DNA from: Gamsiella multidivaricata
Taxonomy: Eukaryota; Mortierellomycota; Mortierellomycetes; Mortierellales; Mortierellaceae
NCBI RefSeq assembly: GCF_025024155.1
Contig: NW_026251729.1
Location: 186,001 to 250,000 of the forward strand
Direction of reading: 5' to 3'
DNA length: 64,000 nucleotides
The notes under the pieces were generated by a model, which worked only from the letters and a program-made list of their open reading frames with translations, was not told the DNA's origin and searched no databases. Below, piece by piece: positions 1 through 12,100 of this stretch (position 1 is its first letter; each line of letters begins with the position of its first letter). Both the position numbers and the translations under genes were made by a program.

Positions 1-102
1 TGTCCTACAGAACTGCTTCTTGCTCCGTTGGAGGAAGAACGTTCAAGGAAACTTGAGGAAAGATTTATGCACATTCCTCCGAGCCCGCGGTGGAAATGGT
101 AA
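1..102 (+). CDS. partial 3' end of an unidentified gene
   Basis: Frame 1 is open from the window edge to a TAA at 100-102 and reads as a charged, protein-like C-terminus: a Leu-rich start, a Glu/Arg-rich helix-like stretch (LEEERSRKLEERF), then PPSPRWKW at the end. Only about 33 residues are visible, so I cannot name the family. A possible splice acceptor (cctacag) lies at 4-10, so the first three codons may be intronic. The gene converges on the Nudix gene at 598. The call rests only on the protein-like look of the frame, and chance is possible. Confidence 0.4.
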   Translation, partial: CPTELLLAPLEEERSRKLEERFMHIPPSPRWKW

Positions 103-597
103 ATCGTAGTGAGGTAATCTGCGCAAACCTTATTATAAAAACAGCAAACAATGCAAATCGCGGTTGTGCTTCGAAATCCACGAATGTCATTTAGACAAAA
201 AGCCCAAAGGCCGGCATCCGGCCGAATCAATTGAGCTCATTACCATAGAGCGAAGTGTAGACCTGCGACTCTCTTGGCCAACCTTTCTTTCCTCTGTGCA
301 TGGAGCTTCTCTTTTACGACATAATTTTGAATGCTTGGTAAGCTATTCTATGGGCCGTCGGCGAACCCCTGAAGTGGATAGATTCTCATTGGTCGGGACA
401 GGCGTTGAAGACGTCCAATTGCTTAAATCCAACTGACGTAAAAGAATGAAAGGAGGAGGAGAGAGTGAGCCCGTCTCCGAGGTCTTGTCTGCTCCACAGA
501 TCCAAATATTTCTCTGAACGTCCGAACGCCTTTGTCCAATCTCTGGAACTCCTCAAGTTCACTTTTATTACAAATGAAATAAAGTACGAATAGTGTA
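103..597. other. intergenic, convergent gene tails
   Basis: This stretch lies between the stop of the partial plus-strand gene and the stop of the minus-strand Nudix gene. On the minus strand an AATAAA-like signal lies near 567-572, about 25 bases past the Nudix stop. A 90-codon ORF at 164-436 has no recognisable domain and I do not accept it as a gene. Confidence 0.5.
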
Positions 598-1553
598 TTA
601 TATCGAGGAGCGAAGGCCATGTGTCCGATTATACCACTCTGTCATCAAGGAGTCATCGCGGACCTGATTCGGTGAATAGGGCTCGAAATCCGGCTCCCGC
701 TGGTATGCAATCTTGGCCACCTCGATCAGCACGCCTGCTGTCATGCCATACACCGGCCAGCTTGGTGTAGATGCGTCTGACTTTATGGTCTTGTCTGGCT
801 CGCCCAGGATGTAATTGCTGCTTCCGCATCGTTCAAAGCGATGGATCCTGTATTCGGCGATCATCCATTGCATATCAAACGACTTGTGGTCCTCTGGCCG
901 TGGGCTTAGGAAGTACTCCAATGGTACTGTGAAAATGGCAGCAACCTCACCAGGGTTTGGATAGAGCAGTGAGAGATCCGCTGTGGTCATAGCGGGACAG
1001 TAGACGACAACAGGTGTCACCACCTGGAAATGCCGCGAGAGCACTGGTGTCAGGATCGTGAGGGTTTGGGACTCGGACGTTGCCAGCCGGACCTCCTCGA
1101 ATGCCTCTCTTTTCTGCACAGTTAACAAAAGAAAGAGAGTAATCAGCCGCTTCTGATCTACTTGTTCTCGTTATGATTAGCATGCACTATGCTAGACGTG
1201 TATCCTTCACTTACAGCTGTAGCAATTAGATCAACGTCCTCCGGGTCCACTTTGCCTAAGTGCAAACAACAATATTCAAGGGTTAAGCGAGAAGGAGAGA
1301 GGTGTTATTTAAAGTACAAAAACGTGCATTGGTTACATAAATAGAGGTATGTACCTCCAGGGAAGGCCGAGTCGCCAGCATTGGTGCGCAAAGTGGAGGC
1401 TCGAACAGTGAGAATGACCTCGAGATCCCCCTCACTGTTTGGCAGTAACGCCACCAGCACTGCAGATCGTTTAGCGGCCTTGTAGTTATCGACCGACTGG
1501 GGGTGGTTCTGCAGGTTTTCCAGCGCCTTGACTGACTTTTGGTTGAGATACAT
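598..1553 (-). CDS. Nudix hydrolase, CoA pyrophosphatase type (PCD1/NUDT7/NUDT8-like)
   Basis: Three exons (1355-1553, 1215-1255, 598-1113) join in frame to 251 residues, close to human NUDT7/8 (about 236-238). The family's CoA-specific block is visible as LTVRASTLRTNAGDSAFPGG (residues about 48-66), running straight into the Nudix box GGKVDPEDVDLIATAKREAFEEV across introns 1 and 2. Members cleave CoA or acyl-CoA to 4'-phosphopantetheine and 3',5'-ADP, usually in peroxisomes or mitochondria. The residue after the catalytic EE pair, normally VG, is VR here. There is no classical C-terminal SKL; the protein ends GLRSSI. I chose the ATG at 1553 because conserved sequence begins soon after it; an in-frame ATG at 1676 adds a Pro-rich stretch with no family support. 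The nitronate monooxygenase gene is divergent, 614 bp away. Confidence 0.88.
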
Positions 1554-2167
1554 GGTGCGCGCGGGTGGAGGGTAAACTGAAAAGAGAGGATAAGGCGAAA
1601 GAGGGACAGGCGCCAGGCGGTGCCAAGTGGGGCCAAGTGTAGGGTGGGCTGCAGGAAGGGGAGGGAGGATGCACAACGGAGGGAATGGATGAAATGGCGA
1701 TGGTACGGATGATTAGCAGCCGAGCAGTGAGCCGATCTCCCCCTCCACACCGTTCACTTTGTCTTTGCACGCTGACTTAATGCTGTCATGGGGATGAAAT
1801 CGATAGTCGCTCCACATACCGGGCCAGCTCCCTCCTCCCTGGTCTGATACCATCCGGGGGCCTCAGTGATGCAAAAGGCGCTCTTTTTGTCTACCTTATT
1901 TAAGCATTGCCCTGCAAGTCTCCCAGTCTCCCTCCGCTCCACGCCTCCTCCCCAGAAAGTGACTCATTCTGCGTGTAAACAGATGCAGTCAATCCCCCTC
2001 CTCATCCATCCTCATCCACTCCCTCGGAGGCGACTTTTATGGATCGCAACACCCTTGCGCCCAGGAGGTGGGATCACGAGGGCGTCATAAAGCTGACAAA
2101 TGCAGGCCATTATTGATCTCTTTAAAACCAATCAGTTCCCCCACTTATTAAACCGGGCCCTGCAACC
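1554..2167. promoter_or_regulatory. divergent promoter region between Nudix and nitronate monooxygenase genes
   Basis: This 614-bp region lies between two start codons facing apart, so it must hold both promoters. It contains pyrimidine-rich stretches (for example 1961-2030 on the plus strand). Short ORFs here show no family features. I see no clear TATA box or named factor site. Confidence 0.55.
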
Positions 2168-3349
2168 ATGTCGACAACAAGGAACGCGTTTCTCACCACC
2201 TTCAAGCATATCACCCGTCCTGCACCCACCTCCAGCGCTAATGCGACTGCCCGAGTCCCCAGGGTCACCAAACCCATCGTCTCGGCGCCCATGAATGGTT
2301 GGTCTGGACCAAACCTCGTCGCCACCGTCGCCAACCATGGTGGGTTCCCGATTTATCCCATCGGATACTACACCGATCCCTCCAAAATCCTCAAGGATCT
2401 TCAGTCGATTCCTCCGCTATTGAATGACCCAGAATCCGATAATGACGGTCAGCAGGATACGGATGTGTTCATGCCCTATGCTGTTGGATTCATCTCCTTC
2501 TGGCTTGATCTCAAAGGACCAGAACTGCTTCGAAGCATTCTCAAGGGCCAAGGTGATCACCCTGACCGTCGTTCGGCACCTCGCCCTCCTGCAGCTATTT
2601 GGTTCGCCTTTGGCGACTACAAGCCTTTCCTCGAATTCGTTCGTGAGTATGGGGCAGTCGGAACAAAGATCTTTGTCCAAGTCCAGACCGTTCAGGAGGC
2701 ACTGGAGGCGCAAGAGCAAGGTGTCGACGTTGTTGTTCTGCAGGGAACCGAAGCTGGAGGACATGGCGCTCAGAGGGTCTCGCCCTTGATGACCCTCCTT
2801 CCCGAAACCGTGCAGGCCTTGAAGGACAAAGTCGCTTCAAATTCCAGTTTGCAAATGCCTGTGGTCCTGGCTGCTGGAGGCATCTCGACCGCTGCACAGG
2901 TCACAGCTGTGCAGGCGATGGGGGCCTCAGGGGTTGTCGTCGGCACAGGATTCATGCCGACATTCGAGTCGCACGGTGCGCAGCACGCCAAAGAGCGTCT
3001 CCTGAGAACAAGCGATGGTGGCGCGAACACTGTCAGGACTCGTATTTTTGACGAACTGAGAGAGTTCGATTATCCAGCGGGTTACGATGGTCGCGTGGTG
3101 CGGAACCTGCTCACGGACCGTGAGGAGGATGACTTGAAGTATTGCGGGCTTTATGAGCAAAAGGGCCAAGCTGCCTTCAAGCTACTGAAAGGAGATCGAA
3201 CGGGAACCAAGCAGGATTATGAACGTGCGGTCAAGGAGCAAGATTATGATCTGCTGCCTCTCTGGTGTGGCACAGGCGTTGGCATGCTAAACAAGCAGGT
3301 CTCTGCAGCCGAGTTCATGGATCAACTGATGGTCAATCAACAGCAATAA
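2168..3349 (+). CDS. nitronate monooxygenase (2-nitropropane dioxygenase family)
   Basis: One uninterrupted exon of 393 residues. It shows the FMN-dependent TIM-barrel pattern of the family: an N-terminal APMNGWSGP loop near residue 40, the GTEAGGHGAQ segment at 193-202 that carries the family's conserved His and Gly-rich loop, AAGGIS at 235-240 and GTGFMP at 259-264 (phosphate-binding end of the barrel). The family oxidises alkyl nitronates such as propionate 3-nitronate with O2. Fungal homologues are usually 350-400 residues, so length fits. No targeting signal is obvious. An AATAAA signal lies at 3472-3477. It is one of few intron-free genes here, which may hint at a horizontally acquired ancestor, but codon use looks like its neighbours. 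Confidence 0.9.
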   Translation: MSTTRNAFLTTFKHITRPAPTSSANATARVPRVTKPIVSAPMNGWSGPNLVATVANHGGFPIYPIGYYTDPSKILKDLQSIPPLLNDPESDNDGQQDTDVFMPYAVGFISFWLDLKGPELLRSILKGQGDHPDRRSAPRPPAAIWFAFGDYKPFLEFVREYGAVGTKIFVQVQTVQEALEAQEQGVDVVVLQGTEAGGHGAQRVSPLMTLLPETVQALKDKVASNSSLQMPVVLAAGGISTAAQVTAVQAMGASGVVVGTGFMPTFESHGAQHAKERLLRTSDGGANTVRTRIFDELREFDYPAGYDGRVVRNLLTDREEDDLKYCGLYEQKGQAAFKLLKGDRTGTKQDYERAVKEQDYDLLPLWCGTGVGMLNKQVSAAEFMDQLMVNQQQ

Positions 3350-3577
3350 GCGCTGTAGCCCCAACAGACACTTGCAGCTGCGTTCATAGATCAACTGATA
3401 GAAGATCGTCAGCATCAGATCCGCTTTTCCATTCCAATACAAGTGTCTTGAATATCTGGATTTTTCTGATAAATAAAAAAAACTACTATTTTATTCAGCA
3501 CTCTACCTCTCCACTACTTTGCATTTTTATCCGTCCACCTGAGGAATAGTCCAAATGTCTGAGTATGCAAAAGCTCC

Positions 3578-5190
3578 TTAGGCCTTCTTGGTAGCCATCT
3601 TCTGACGCTTCTTGATCGCCTTCTTTTCCTCCTTGGCAGCCAGCTTGCGCTGAGCATCTGGCGAGAGGTTCTTCTCCTGCTCGCGCTTCTCCCGCAAGCG
3701 CTTCTCCTCGAGCTCGCGCGCCCTTTCCTGCTGAGCCTTCTTGCCAATCTCCTTCGCAGCCTCCTCTCTTGCCCTGCTGATCTTGGTCTTGATCTGTCAA
3801 CAAAAAGAACTTGCAAAATCAGTACTCGAGCTTATATACCCTTCAGCAGAAGCAATAGCATTGAAATCTTTGTTGACATACCACAGAAGGAACGTGGCAA
3901 GCATTGGGAAGGCCATCCAAACAAGCGATCAATGCCTCCACAAGCGGGGCAATCTCACGTGTATCCCTGGCATTGGGCAAACGGAACGACAACGAGATAC
4001 GCTTTGCATAGGGTTCAGTAGGCAGACTAATAAAAAAAAATGGAAAAAGCAAAGCCAACGCACAATGTCAATCGATACATATTGAACACCCACATAGCAA
4101 TATAGACAGCTGATCGCGCGTGCAAACGTACGTCTCGGGCTTGAACGAGGGTTGATCAGAGACGACAAAATAATCAAGCCACTGAGCAGCCTCGTTGAGC
4201 TTATTGCTGATCAATGGCAGGATCGCCTCTGTCAACTCATTGGACTCTGTCAGCGTGATCAGTGAGTTGTCGAGTGCCTTTTGGTTCGAGGCCTTGGTGA
4301 ACGTCGTCAGATCATAATACTTGTTACGGATGATCGATCCAGTCGTTTTCGGCACGACCGCAAAGACGCCGTCGCTGTACTCGTTGGGCTGCATGGTCAC
4401 ATTCAAAGTGCAGGTGTCCTGGACTGGCGTCGAAAAGATCGTGAACAGCGTGCGGATCAAATCCTGACGAGGCCTCATCTAGATGTTGCAATTGAAATCA
4501 TTGAAGATAATGGGAAGGTCCAGTTAGAGGTACTTTCGATAACAACGTGCACTTGCTCAATTAGACCGTTATCGACATCGTGGTTTGTACCTTGATCAAT
4601 CCATGAACAGTTGCAACATGACGGCGTCCTGTCAAGTAGATAATATACTCGTGAGGCGCGTCAATGGCAAGCTCGGCTCCATGATCGCCAACACGGGCAA
4701 AGTTGGCGCGGAAGAGCGGGAGCATGACAGCCATCGTGGTTTTGGCCAAGACCTCGTTGTGTCTCTTCCCAACCCAGTATGTGACGAGGATCAGGATGAT
4801 GAAGCTGAGGTACATCATCTCATGACCCAAGCGCGCCCGCAGTTCCTGGAATGCTATGCCATCGAGGTGTGAGATCAAGATCGCAGTTGGTTAGTGTCCA
4901 GAGTTCATTCGCCATCGGCGTATGATCCAAACTGGTCCAAAAGTCTCTGTCCATTCCTCGCTGATCGCTATCAAGGCTTCTTGCTGTGCATCTTACAATC
5001 AAAGTATGGTACGGCCTTGCTAGCCGCGGTGGTATCTATGTATCGATACGGAAGGCAGTGTTAGATCAGATACCAAATACCGGAGGAATTTACGAGTGTT
5101 GAGCGAGAAATATGCATAAGTACCAGCAAAGGCAGTGGCCAGCATTGCGAGCGATGCCGTTAAAGCGAGGATAATCACACTGCGCGACAT
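3578..5190 (-). CDS. CCDC47: CCDC47-like ER membrane protein (DUF1682, PAT complex)
   Basis: Six exons (5094-5190, 4997-5035, 4591-4853, 4132-4478, 3882-4026, 3578-3793) join in frame to 368 residues. An N-terminal hydrophobic segment (MSRSVIILALTASLAMLATA) acts as signal or anchor, and a second membrane helix (MMYLSFIILILVTYWVGKR) follows. Next comes the conserved luminal/cytosolic block including MRPRQDLIRT and the LPLISNKLNEAAQWLDYFVVSDQ stretch that aligns with the human protein around its HYADKIESVHFSDQ segment. The tail is a Lys/Arg/Glu coiled coil ending KKRQKMATKKA, typical of the family. In animals CCDC47 works with Asterix as an intramembrane chaperone for multipass proteins and in ER calcium handling. 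It is shorter than the human protein (483), mainly at the acidic N-terminus. Confidence 0.87.
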
Positions 5191-6288
5191 AGGAGTGGAA
5201 ACAAGATGTGTGTTCTGGCGCAATTGGAGTCGACCGCGAGACTTGAGTCCTGGACAAAAAGTGCCAGCGCAAATTATCTTTAGAGTACGAAAATTTAATT
5301 CAGTCCAATTTTTACGTACAAAGAAGAGGGAACAGAGCCATGCCACCCATGTGCCTTACATTGCCATCACCATGAGTTGATGGGGTGGTGAATATTAATC
5401 ATCAATGAAACCTCTCACCCCACCTAAAGCCCTATCGCCGCTTTTTTTTTTTTTGCTTACGCGAATCCATGACAAGTGATAGAGATATCCCTGAACGCAT
5501 CGAAGGGTCAATTCCCTGTAGCTGATGTTGTACGTATAATTTTTCTGCAGGTCAGAAATGGAAACTATTCCATTCAATTCATTGGCAACGAAATTATTTG
5601 CGCTGGCACTTTTTGTTCAGGACTCGAAGTATAGATCTTAAACTATTATGCCTTGTTCTCACCCTTGTATTCGTGTCCGCACTTCTCTAGTAGGATGCTT
5701 AGGGCGTTTAAAGAGACGCTAGATCGCTCCAGTTTCGGGGCCATCCATTGAAAACAGCAGAAAGACTTATTCCTTAATCCAGTGCCATGTACCATTGCTC
5801 TATCGAGCAATATCTCTGAGTCCATCGATGGAAGTACTCTGAAGAACCTCTAAAGGAGCCATTTAAAATCGTAAAGACTTTGTGCGGAGGGTTAGAAAAT
5901 AAAATGAGAATATAGCTGGCGGTCGAAATGATTTTGATCGGTGCCGAGATCGTTCTCGGATGGTACGACCTAGGACGATATGCTTCATCAAAAGTGTTGT
6001 TTTCCTCAATATCACATCATACTTTACATGGGCAATGAAGAAAGTGTCGAGGAGCCCCCAGTTAGCCGTAATAGTGTTTATGGGGATGCTGTATTTCAGG
6101 TCTTGCTAGCCAAAGGTAGTGTGAGTGTATGATTTGGGGAGAGGGGACATGACAAAATAAGGTTTGCGCCCTAGGAGACGCGTTCACCGCCGCGACATTC
6201 AATTAGCAATATAGTGGATTCAGGCGGTTTATTTATTAGAACAATAAGAGGCAGCGCCGTAATCTCTGCCGTGCGAACTTGGATGCTT
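5191..6288. other. intergenic region between CCDC47 and CDC45 genes
   Basis: About 1.1 kb holding the promoter of the CCDC47-like gene (near 5190-5500) and the 3' flank of CDC45 (near 6288). A T-run occurs at about 5442-5454. Only short ORFs without family features occur. I saw no tRNA-like box A/box B pair and no repeat. Confidence 0.5.
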
Positions 6289-8932
6289 CTACCGCAAGTA
6301 ACGGCTGATCGACTTCATAAACGTCTCCACGTCGTCACGGTCGATCTCTACCGCAGACTTGTCAAAGCCCAAATGCTTCACCGGAATCTGTTCGTTGTAC
6401 GATATCTTTTCAAAGACAATGCCGAACTTGCTATTTATCGTGCATAAAAAACAAAGGTGATTAGTAAGGATCAAGAATTCAACAGCACCCAATTCACGAC
6501 ATCCAGGTGCTTGCAACGTACTTTGGAATAGCCTCGCCGATCACAGGTGATCCATGCACGCCGGTTACCACAAATGTCTGCGTCTTTTCCTTCAGCACTG
6601 CAATCACTAGGGGTATAGGCCGATGAGTTGTTTTCCTGCTTCCATATTCCTACAGAAACACAAGACATCAATTGATTATAAGTAAGCAGATCCTTCGGTG
6701 GCTCCTCCCCTCCTCTCTCCCACAATTTCGCCCGCAATCAGTAGGCTTACCCTGATGGCATAAACAAGGAACTGCGCTAACTTGTTGAGCGTTAACGGGT
6801 TCCAAAAGATGGGGAGATCGGGGCCATCTTTTAGAGTTGCGACGCGGCACTTGGAAAGTGTGATAATTTGCTGCTTGTCAATGATCGCAACCGCCTGGCG
6901 GACCACAGCCTTTTGGATGTTCATGCATAGCCGCAATCCCTGCCTAAGCTGATCATCCTCTCCTCCCCCACGGTCCAATGAATCGCACGCTCGGTAAAAG
7001 TTATCTGTCCACCATGATGATGTTTCATTCTCGTCATTTTCGTCGCTAGATCTGCCCGTGACAGCACTCGTGCGAAGTGATTCCTCTGCTATCCGGTTGG
7101 ATTCGTGTCCCAGCGCAACGAGCGCCTCCTTAGAGGACTCCAACAGACTTGTCACAGAATGTGCGACATCACTGGCGCTTATTATACCTCGGTATCCATA
7201 TGATCGAGTGAATGATGTGTATAGGATCTCGTGAAGGCCGAACTCAGGTGCCACCTGTTCGAGTCGATCCTTCAAAATCTTTTTGAGATCGATGCTCATG
7301 TGCGCGAACACTTGTTGACACTCCTCTAATGAAAACCTACAAATAAGCAAATATCGGTATGTCAATCCTGAACCAGACAAAATTGGGCAAAACAACAGTG
7401 CATGAAAGCGAGACTTACCCCATCTTGGCGAGTAACGCTAGGAGGCGGCTCCGACCTGCCTCGCGCCAAATACCTAAACGAGATGCCACGTAGTTGGAGT
7501 GGTACATGCTTTCGTACAAAGACCAATGCCTAACCATCATGAACCTGTATTCATCTGTACACTGAATGAACCCATCTTCAGGAGTAGTTGTTGCTGGTCC
7601 AAGATTCGAGTTGTCGGGTCTTCTGCCTGGGCTGTTCCGATTTTGGCGATCGTTTAGTGTCAGTCTCTGCGATTCATCCTTGTAGGTCTGCACGATGTCC
7701 AGGTAGTCTCTGTGGCCGATTTGATCGTTTGCGTATTGGGATGTTAAGCCAACAATAGCTAACCTTCAAGATAGAAACCAAAAGCCGAGGATCAGCATGA
7801 AGTATGGGAGCAGTATAGAAGAGAGATAGGGTCGCTGGAAAGCACATACCAGAGAATGTCAGCGGATGTGCGGTCTAGCTGATTCGCCATCATATAGGTT
7901 TGATTTGATATCGACGTCCCGTATGTAGATCCTCTGGACATATATTCGACGACAATGGCGCGGGATTCTTTCCACTTGCGAAGAAGCTCCTTTGGCACTT
8001 TCGGCTCAATCTCTGAGTCAAGCCCAGTCCGCCTCCTTCGACGCCTATGGTGTTCACCGCCTTCGCCATCATATTCGTCCTCTTCCTCGTCGTCTTCCAG
8101 CTCACCGTCCAAATCATCTTCGTCAGAATCTGCGTCACGGCCATTGTGTTGATCATAATCGTTTTCCTAGAGGCGAGCAAGCGGCCACGATAGTTCTCGT
8201 GTCAGAAGGAAGTCGTTTTAAAGGCCTAGCTCCAGGATGCAGTGAATAAGCATTCGTTCGTACCTCTGTGAATATGATGGCATCCTTTTCCAATGCAAGA
8301 TCCTTGTCTAGATCGCTTTCATGAAAGACAATGACCTCGTTATTCCAGAACGCATTTCGTAGGTTTACTGGCCTGTGGCTGTCCAGAACATAGATTGTTA
8401 CGTCCTCCGTCAAGTTGATATAGTCCTCAAGGTTGAATAGACCGCCACAATTCAGCATTAATATGGACCTGATCTGTATAATAAAGAAAGTCATGTTCAG
8501 CCAATTAGGATCATAACGCGCCGCATTTTTTTTTTTTTGAGTAAAGACGATTCTGTTCGCTCACCGATGCGCTTGATTTCTTCGCTTCTATTCGGATATC
8601 TTCCATTTCTGCTACAGGAACCACAACATAGCTGATGCTGTCCGATTTCATAAGGGTCTACAGCAACACGAAAGCGCATATTGTCACGTAGTTAGTACTA
8701 TGTGTACAAATATATGACAGAGTCGGGCACTAATTGCTTCACCGATGCATGCGTGGTCCAGAACACGCAAGTAATTCTATACCGTCCACATTCTGTATGC
8801 GCATATGGCATCTACGTCGGGTGCAACAAAGAAGAGCACGGTGGTACGTGTTCCTGGTCCAGCACCGTCAAAGGCGGCATTCTTGATTCGTTTGTAGGCG
8901 AGCGAGTAGTTGGCAAGCTTGACGTGACCCAT
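6289..8932 (-). CDS. CDC45: DNA replication initiation factor CDC45
   Basis: Eight exons (8783-8932, 8565-8657, 8264-8473, 7850-8166, 7419-7763, 6751-7336, 6522-6649, 6289-6430) give 656 residues, the usual length. Family blocks appear in order: VAPDVDAICAYRMW near residue 37 (the RecJ-like DVDA core), MLNCGGLFNL, TIYVLDSHRPVNLRN, an acidic insert (DGELEDDEEEDEYDGEGG), the RHWSLYESMYHS segment, a MSIDLKK block, VTGVHGSPVIGEAIP and a C-terminal EIDRDDVETFMKSISRYL. CDC45 is the core of the CMG helicase with MCM2-7 and GINS and is essential for origin firing and fork progression in the nucleus. The start ATG at 8932 lies about 35 residues before the DVDA motif, longer than in animals. The gene lies 200 bp downstream of the VPS3-like gene on the same strand. 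Confidence 0.95.
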
Positions 8933-9132
8933 CCGGACCTAGGCGCTGGCAGTGCAGTTGTGTGGGGGGAGACAGAGGTGAGAGGGGATGAGGTTGCCAG
9001 GAACAAGAGAATGAGAGCGTTGACAGGAATGGAAACGACGTCCAAAGAGATCCAAACAGCTTTTTGAGAGAGTTCATACAATAGGGTTTAGTTGCCACCA
9101 ATTGACATTAAGGGGTGAGGATGAGGTGTATT

Positions 9133-12100
9133 TTATTCAGGTCCATCCGTGGTTCCCAAGGGCTGAGAGTCAGAGGAAGATCCACAGTGCAGATGGATAG
9201 TCTTCATATCGACAGTACGCATGAAGACGGAGTCGGCCACAGCAATTCCACATACATGGCAAATGTCATCCGCTGTGATCACAACCGGTCCTTGGGTTTC
9301 GTATAGCTGAAAGAGCTCCTCGCATATCCTCAGGTTTTCTCCCAGCGAGAGTCCTTTGACAATCTGCATTTCCTTAAATTCGTGATAGGACCTCCGTAGT
9401 GATCGCAACAGGTACTGCTGAAGTAGTTCTACCGACCAGAACGATGGCAACAAATCGATGACCTACAAACGGAACAGAGGATACGTATTAAAACGAGTGC
9501 GAAAGGCACGAGTATTATAGCAGTGTTAATTGAATCACATCTAACCTCGGAGAGATCGAGATATGACGACTGAGAGTCTAGCAAGTAGAGCGTCAGTGCC
9601 ATGCCTCCCTGATCCTGCGCCATATTCAGATACTCCTGAAGCAGCACCATAAAAAGCGTCTTCTTTTTGTCGATATCCACGGCAGGTTCCTTTGATAATG
9701 AACCATCAGCGACTGGGGCCTTAGATCCTCGTCTTGGTCCCCGAAATACCCCTGAATTCAGGCAAAATATCTCTGCACCTTGATAATCTTTGACATCCCT
9801 GACCATGGTCCTGATGCAGTCTTCCCATCTGCCTATCTTTTTATATCATGAGTAAATATAATAAAAAGGTTGCATCAAAATATCATTCTATTGATCAGAG
9901 AGTGTGGCAGTAATTGCATTGAGCATTTCCAGTATTACCTTGGCGAGCAATATTGCTCTCTCTGATTTCAACTGCGAGATGGCCTCCACATTGGGCAAGA
10001 TTTCCTGTGGGTCATACAGAGATGAAGTCTGCAGCAGTTGTGAGAGTTTGGCGCGGTAGTTACACATTGGCTCTGACTTGGCGTGCGACTGCAGAAACGA
10101 GAAAAATGTGCTGGTGGATGACCCAGTTGTCGTTGCGCTAGCCTCATTGCATCTGCTCAGTCCAAGCAAATGCCGCTCCTGCTGTTTATTGAACTCGATC
10201 ACTATACAACATGGAGAGAACAGCGGTCAATGAGACATGTTAATTAACTTAAATAAGATAGCTGTCAAACCATTTCCATATCGTGCATGTCGTACCCACT
10301 TCCTCGTGTCTAATTAGTATAGTCGAGTCTGCAGCCAATCTTGCAAGGTTATCGACATACATATGAGCAAGCATCTTGTGATGTTCTGGAGTCTAAATGC
10401 AGAACAATGAGAAGAGTAAGGGCCAGTCCGTGATGAGAAAAAATACGCTCGACCACGCAGGATACACCGGTCCACTAACCTCGCTTTTCCGCTGAAGAAC
10501 CAGGTACTCCAAGTAGATCATTAAGCCCTCCTGACTGATTTTTGATTTGAATATAGCAAGCAAGCGATCGGGATCAAACATGGCTGCTCGCTTCGCGTCT
10601 CCTGGCATAAAGATCTATTGCGAGCGATACATTTAAGTGGATAGATTAGTGAAGAACACAGGCGAAGAGCCAGACACGAGATGATGAAGCAGCGTTTTGC
10701 TTGCCTTTAAGCCGATAGCTTCGTCCTGTTCAACAATCCACCACCCGTAGTCCATGACGAGCGATGCGTCCTGCAATGACAGGAGTAGTGTAGCCATATC
10801 CTGAAGCCCGATGTCGAAAGAGTTGTCTTCTATCTCGCCAAGCAATAAGCTGGAGCCCACGTTAGTATAGTTATTGAAATATCAAGTCAACCATGATCAT
10901 TTCCTTTCCCGCATGAATACCTTTTCCATATCGAAAGCGCTTCCCTAAACTTCTTCCGGGCTTTGTACCAAATCGAGAGGGCGTAATATTTGTTGCAATC
11001 CCGGAGCTTGCTTTCGCACAGGTCCTCTATACATGAGTTGTTTGATCCCAGAAGCGTATGCAGGCCAGCATTGTCGCCATTTTCTATCAAGAGCCCGAGA
11101 AGGGCAGTATCTGTGGCCTACAGAGTCCATATAAAGTGTGGTATTAGGATGGCGGTTTATGACTAGCAAAACGATTATTGTCAGCGAAATGCAAACAGAA
11201 TGTATACAGCACCTCTGATTGAGGCCCATGACGATGCTTGCGATCATTATGCTCTCTGCGGTAGCGCATGAGGTAGTGCAAAAAGATCTCTTTGGCATTC
11301 ATCAAAAAGACCTTGCCAATTTCTGCGCTTTGTTCGCCTCCTGACTTTGACAATGTTCGATCAACTATCATCCCCACAGACAAAGAGAAGTGCAGCAGTC
11401 AGCATCCGTTATCTACGATTCTCTTCGGCAACTACTCCGTATGACATATACTACTTACTGATATTAGGCAGCGTTCCAAGTTGTGTGATCTGATTCCGGA
11501 TTCCTCTGAACAAAGGAACATCATTTATGAGATTCCTCTTTTGTAAAACGTCCGGGAACATGGATACCAATACTCGTGGGTCCATTTTTCCTCGATGCAA
11601 AAGGCCAAATGCATCATCGAACAATGTCTCGCCGAGATAGATGAGACCTGACTTCTGGTAAATGTAATCCAGCTCGAATTGTAGTCGTTCCCGATGAAGA
11701 TTTTCCACCGACATGGTCGCCGTGGTCTTTTCAGACAAAAGTAATGCCTCTTCCACGCGTCCTTTTTGTAATAGTGTATCAGCCTAGTGATCAAGAAGTC
11801 GATCAGAATGGGGTCAGTAATATAGAGCAAACAAGTTTTATAGATATTTAAGCCGCATGGTATGCTGGACACTTACATGCAGGACTAATGGAGTCGTTAC
11901 TAATGCCGACACACCATCCTTTCCTGCAATAAGGACTCTTGCCAGAACAGTGGATATGCGATTGGCTTCCTGTTGCCTCCACTCCCTTTCAGCAGGCTGC
12001 TGAGCGATTTGATCGCCTGTTTGAAAAGTGAGCACCTGTGCCAACATGGACATCCATACACTGATGCCTGGGCCTTGCATCAATGTCCGTAACTCCATGG

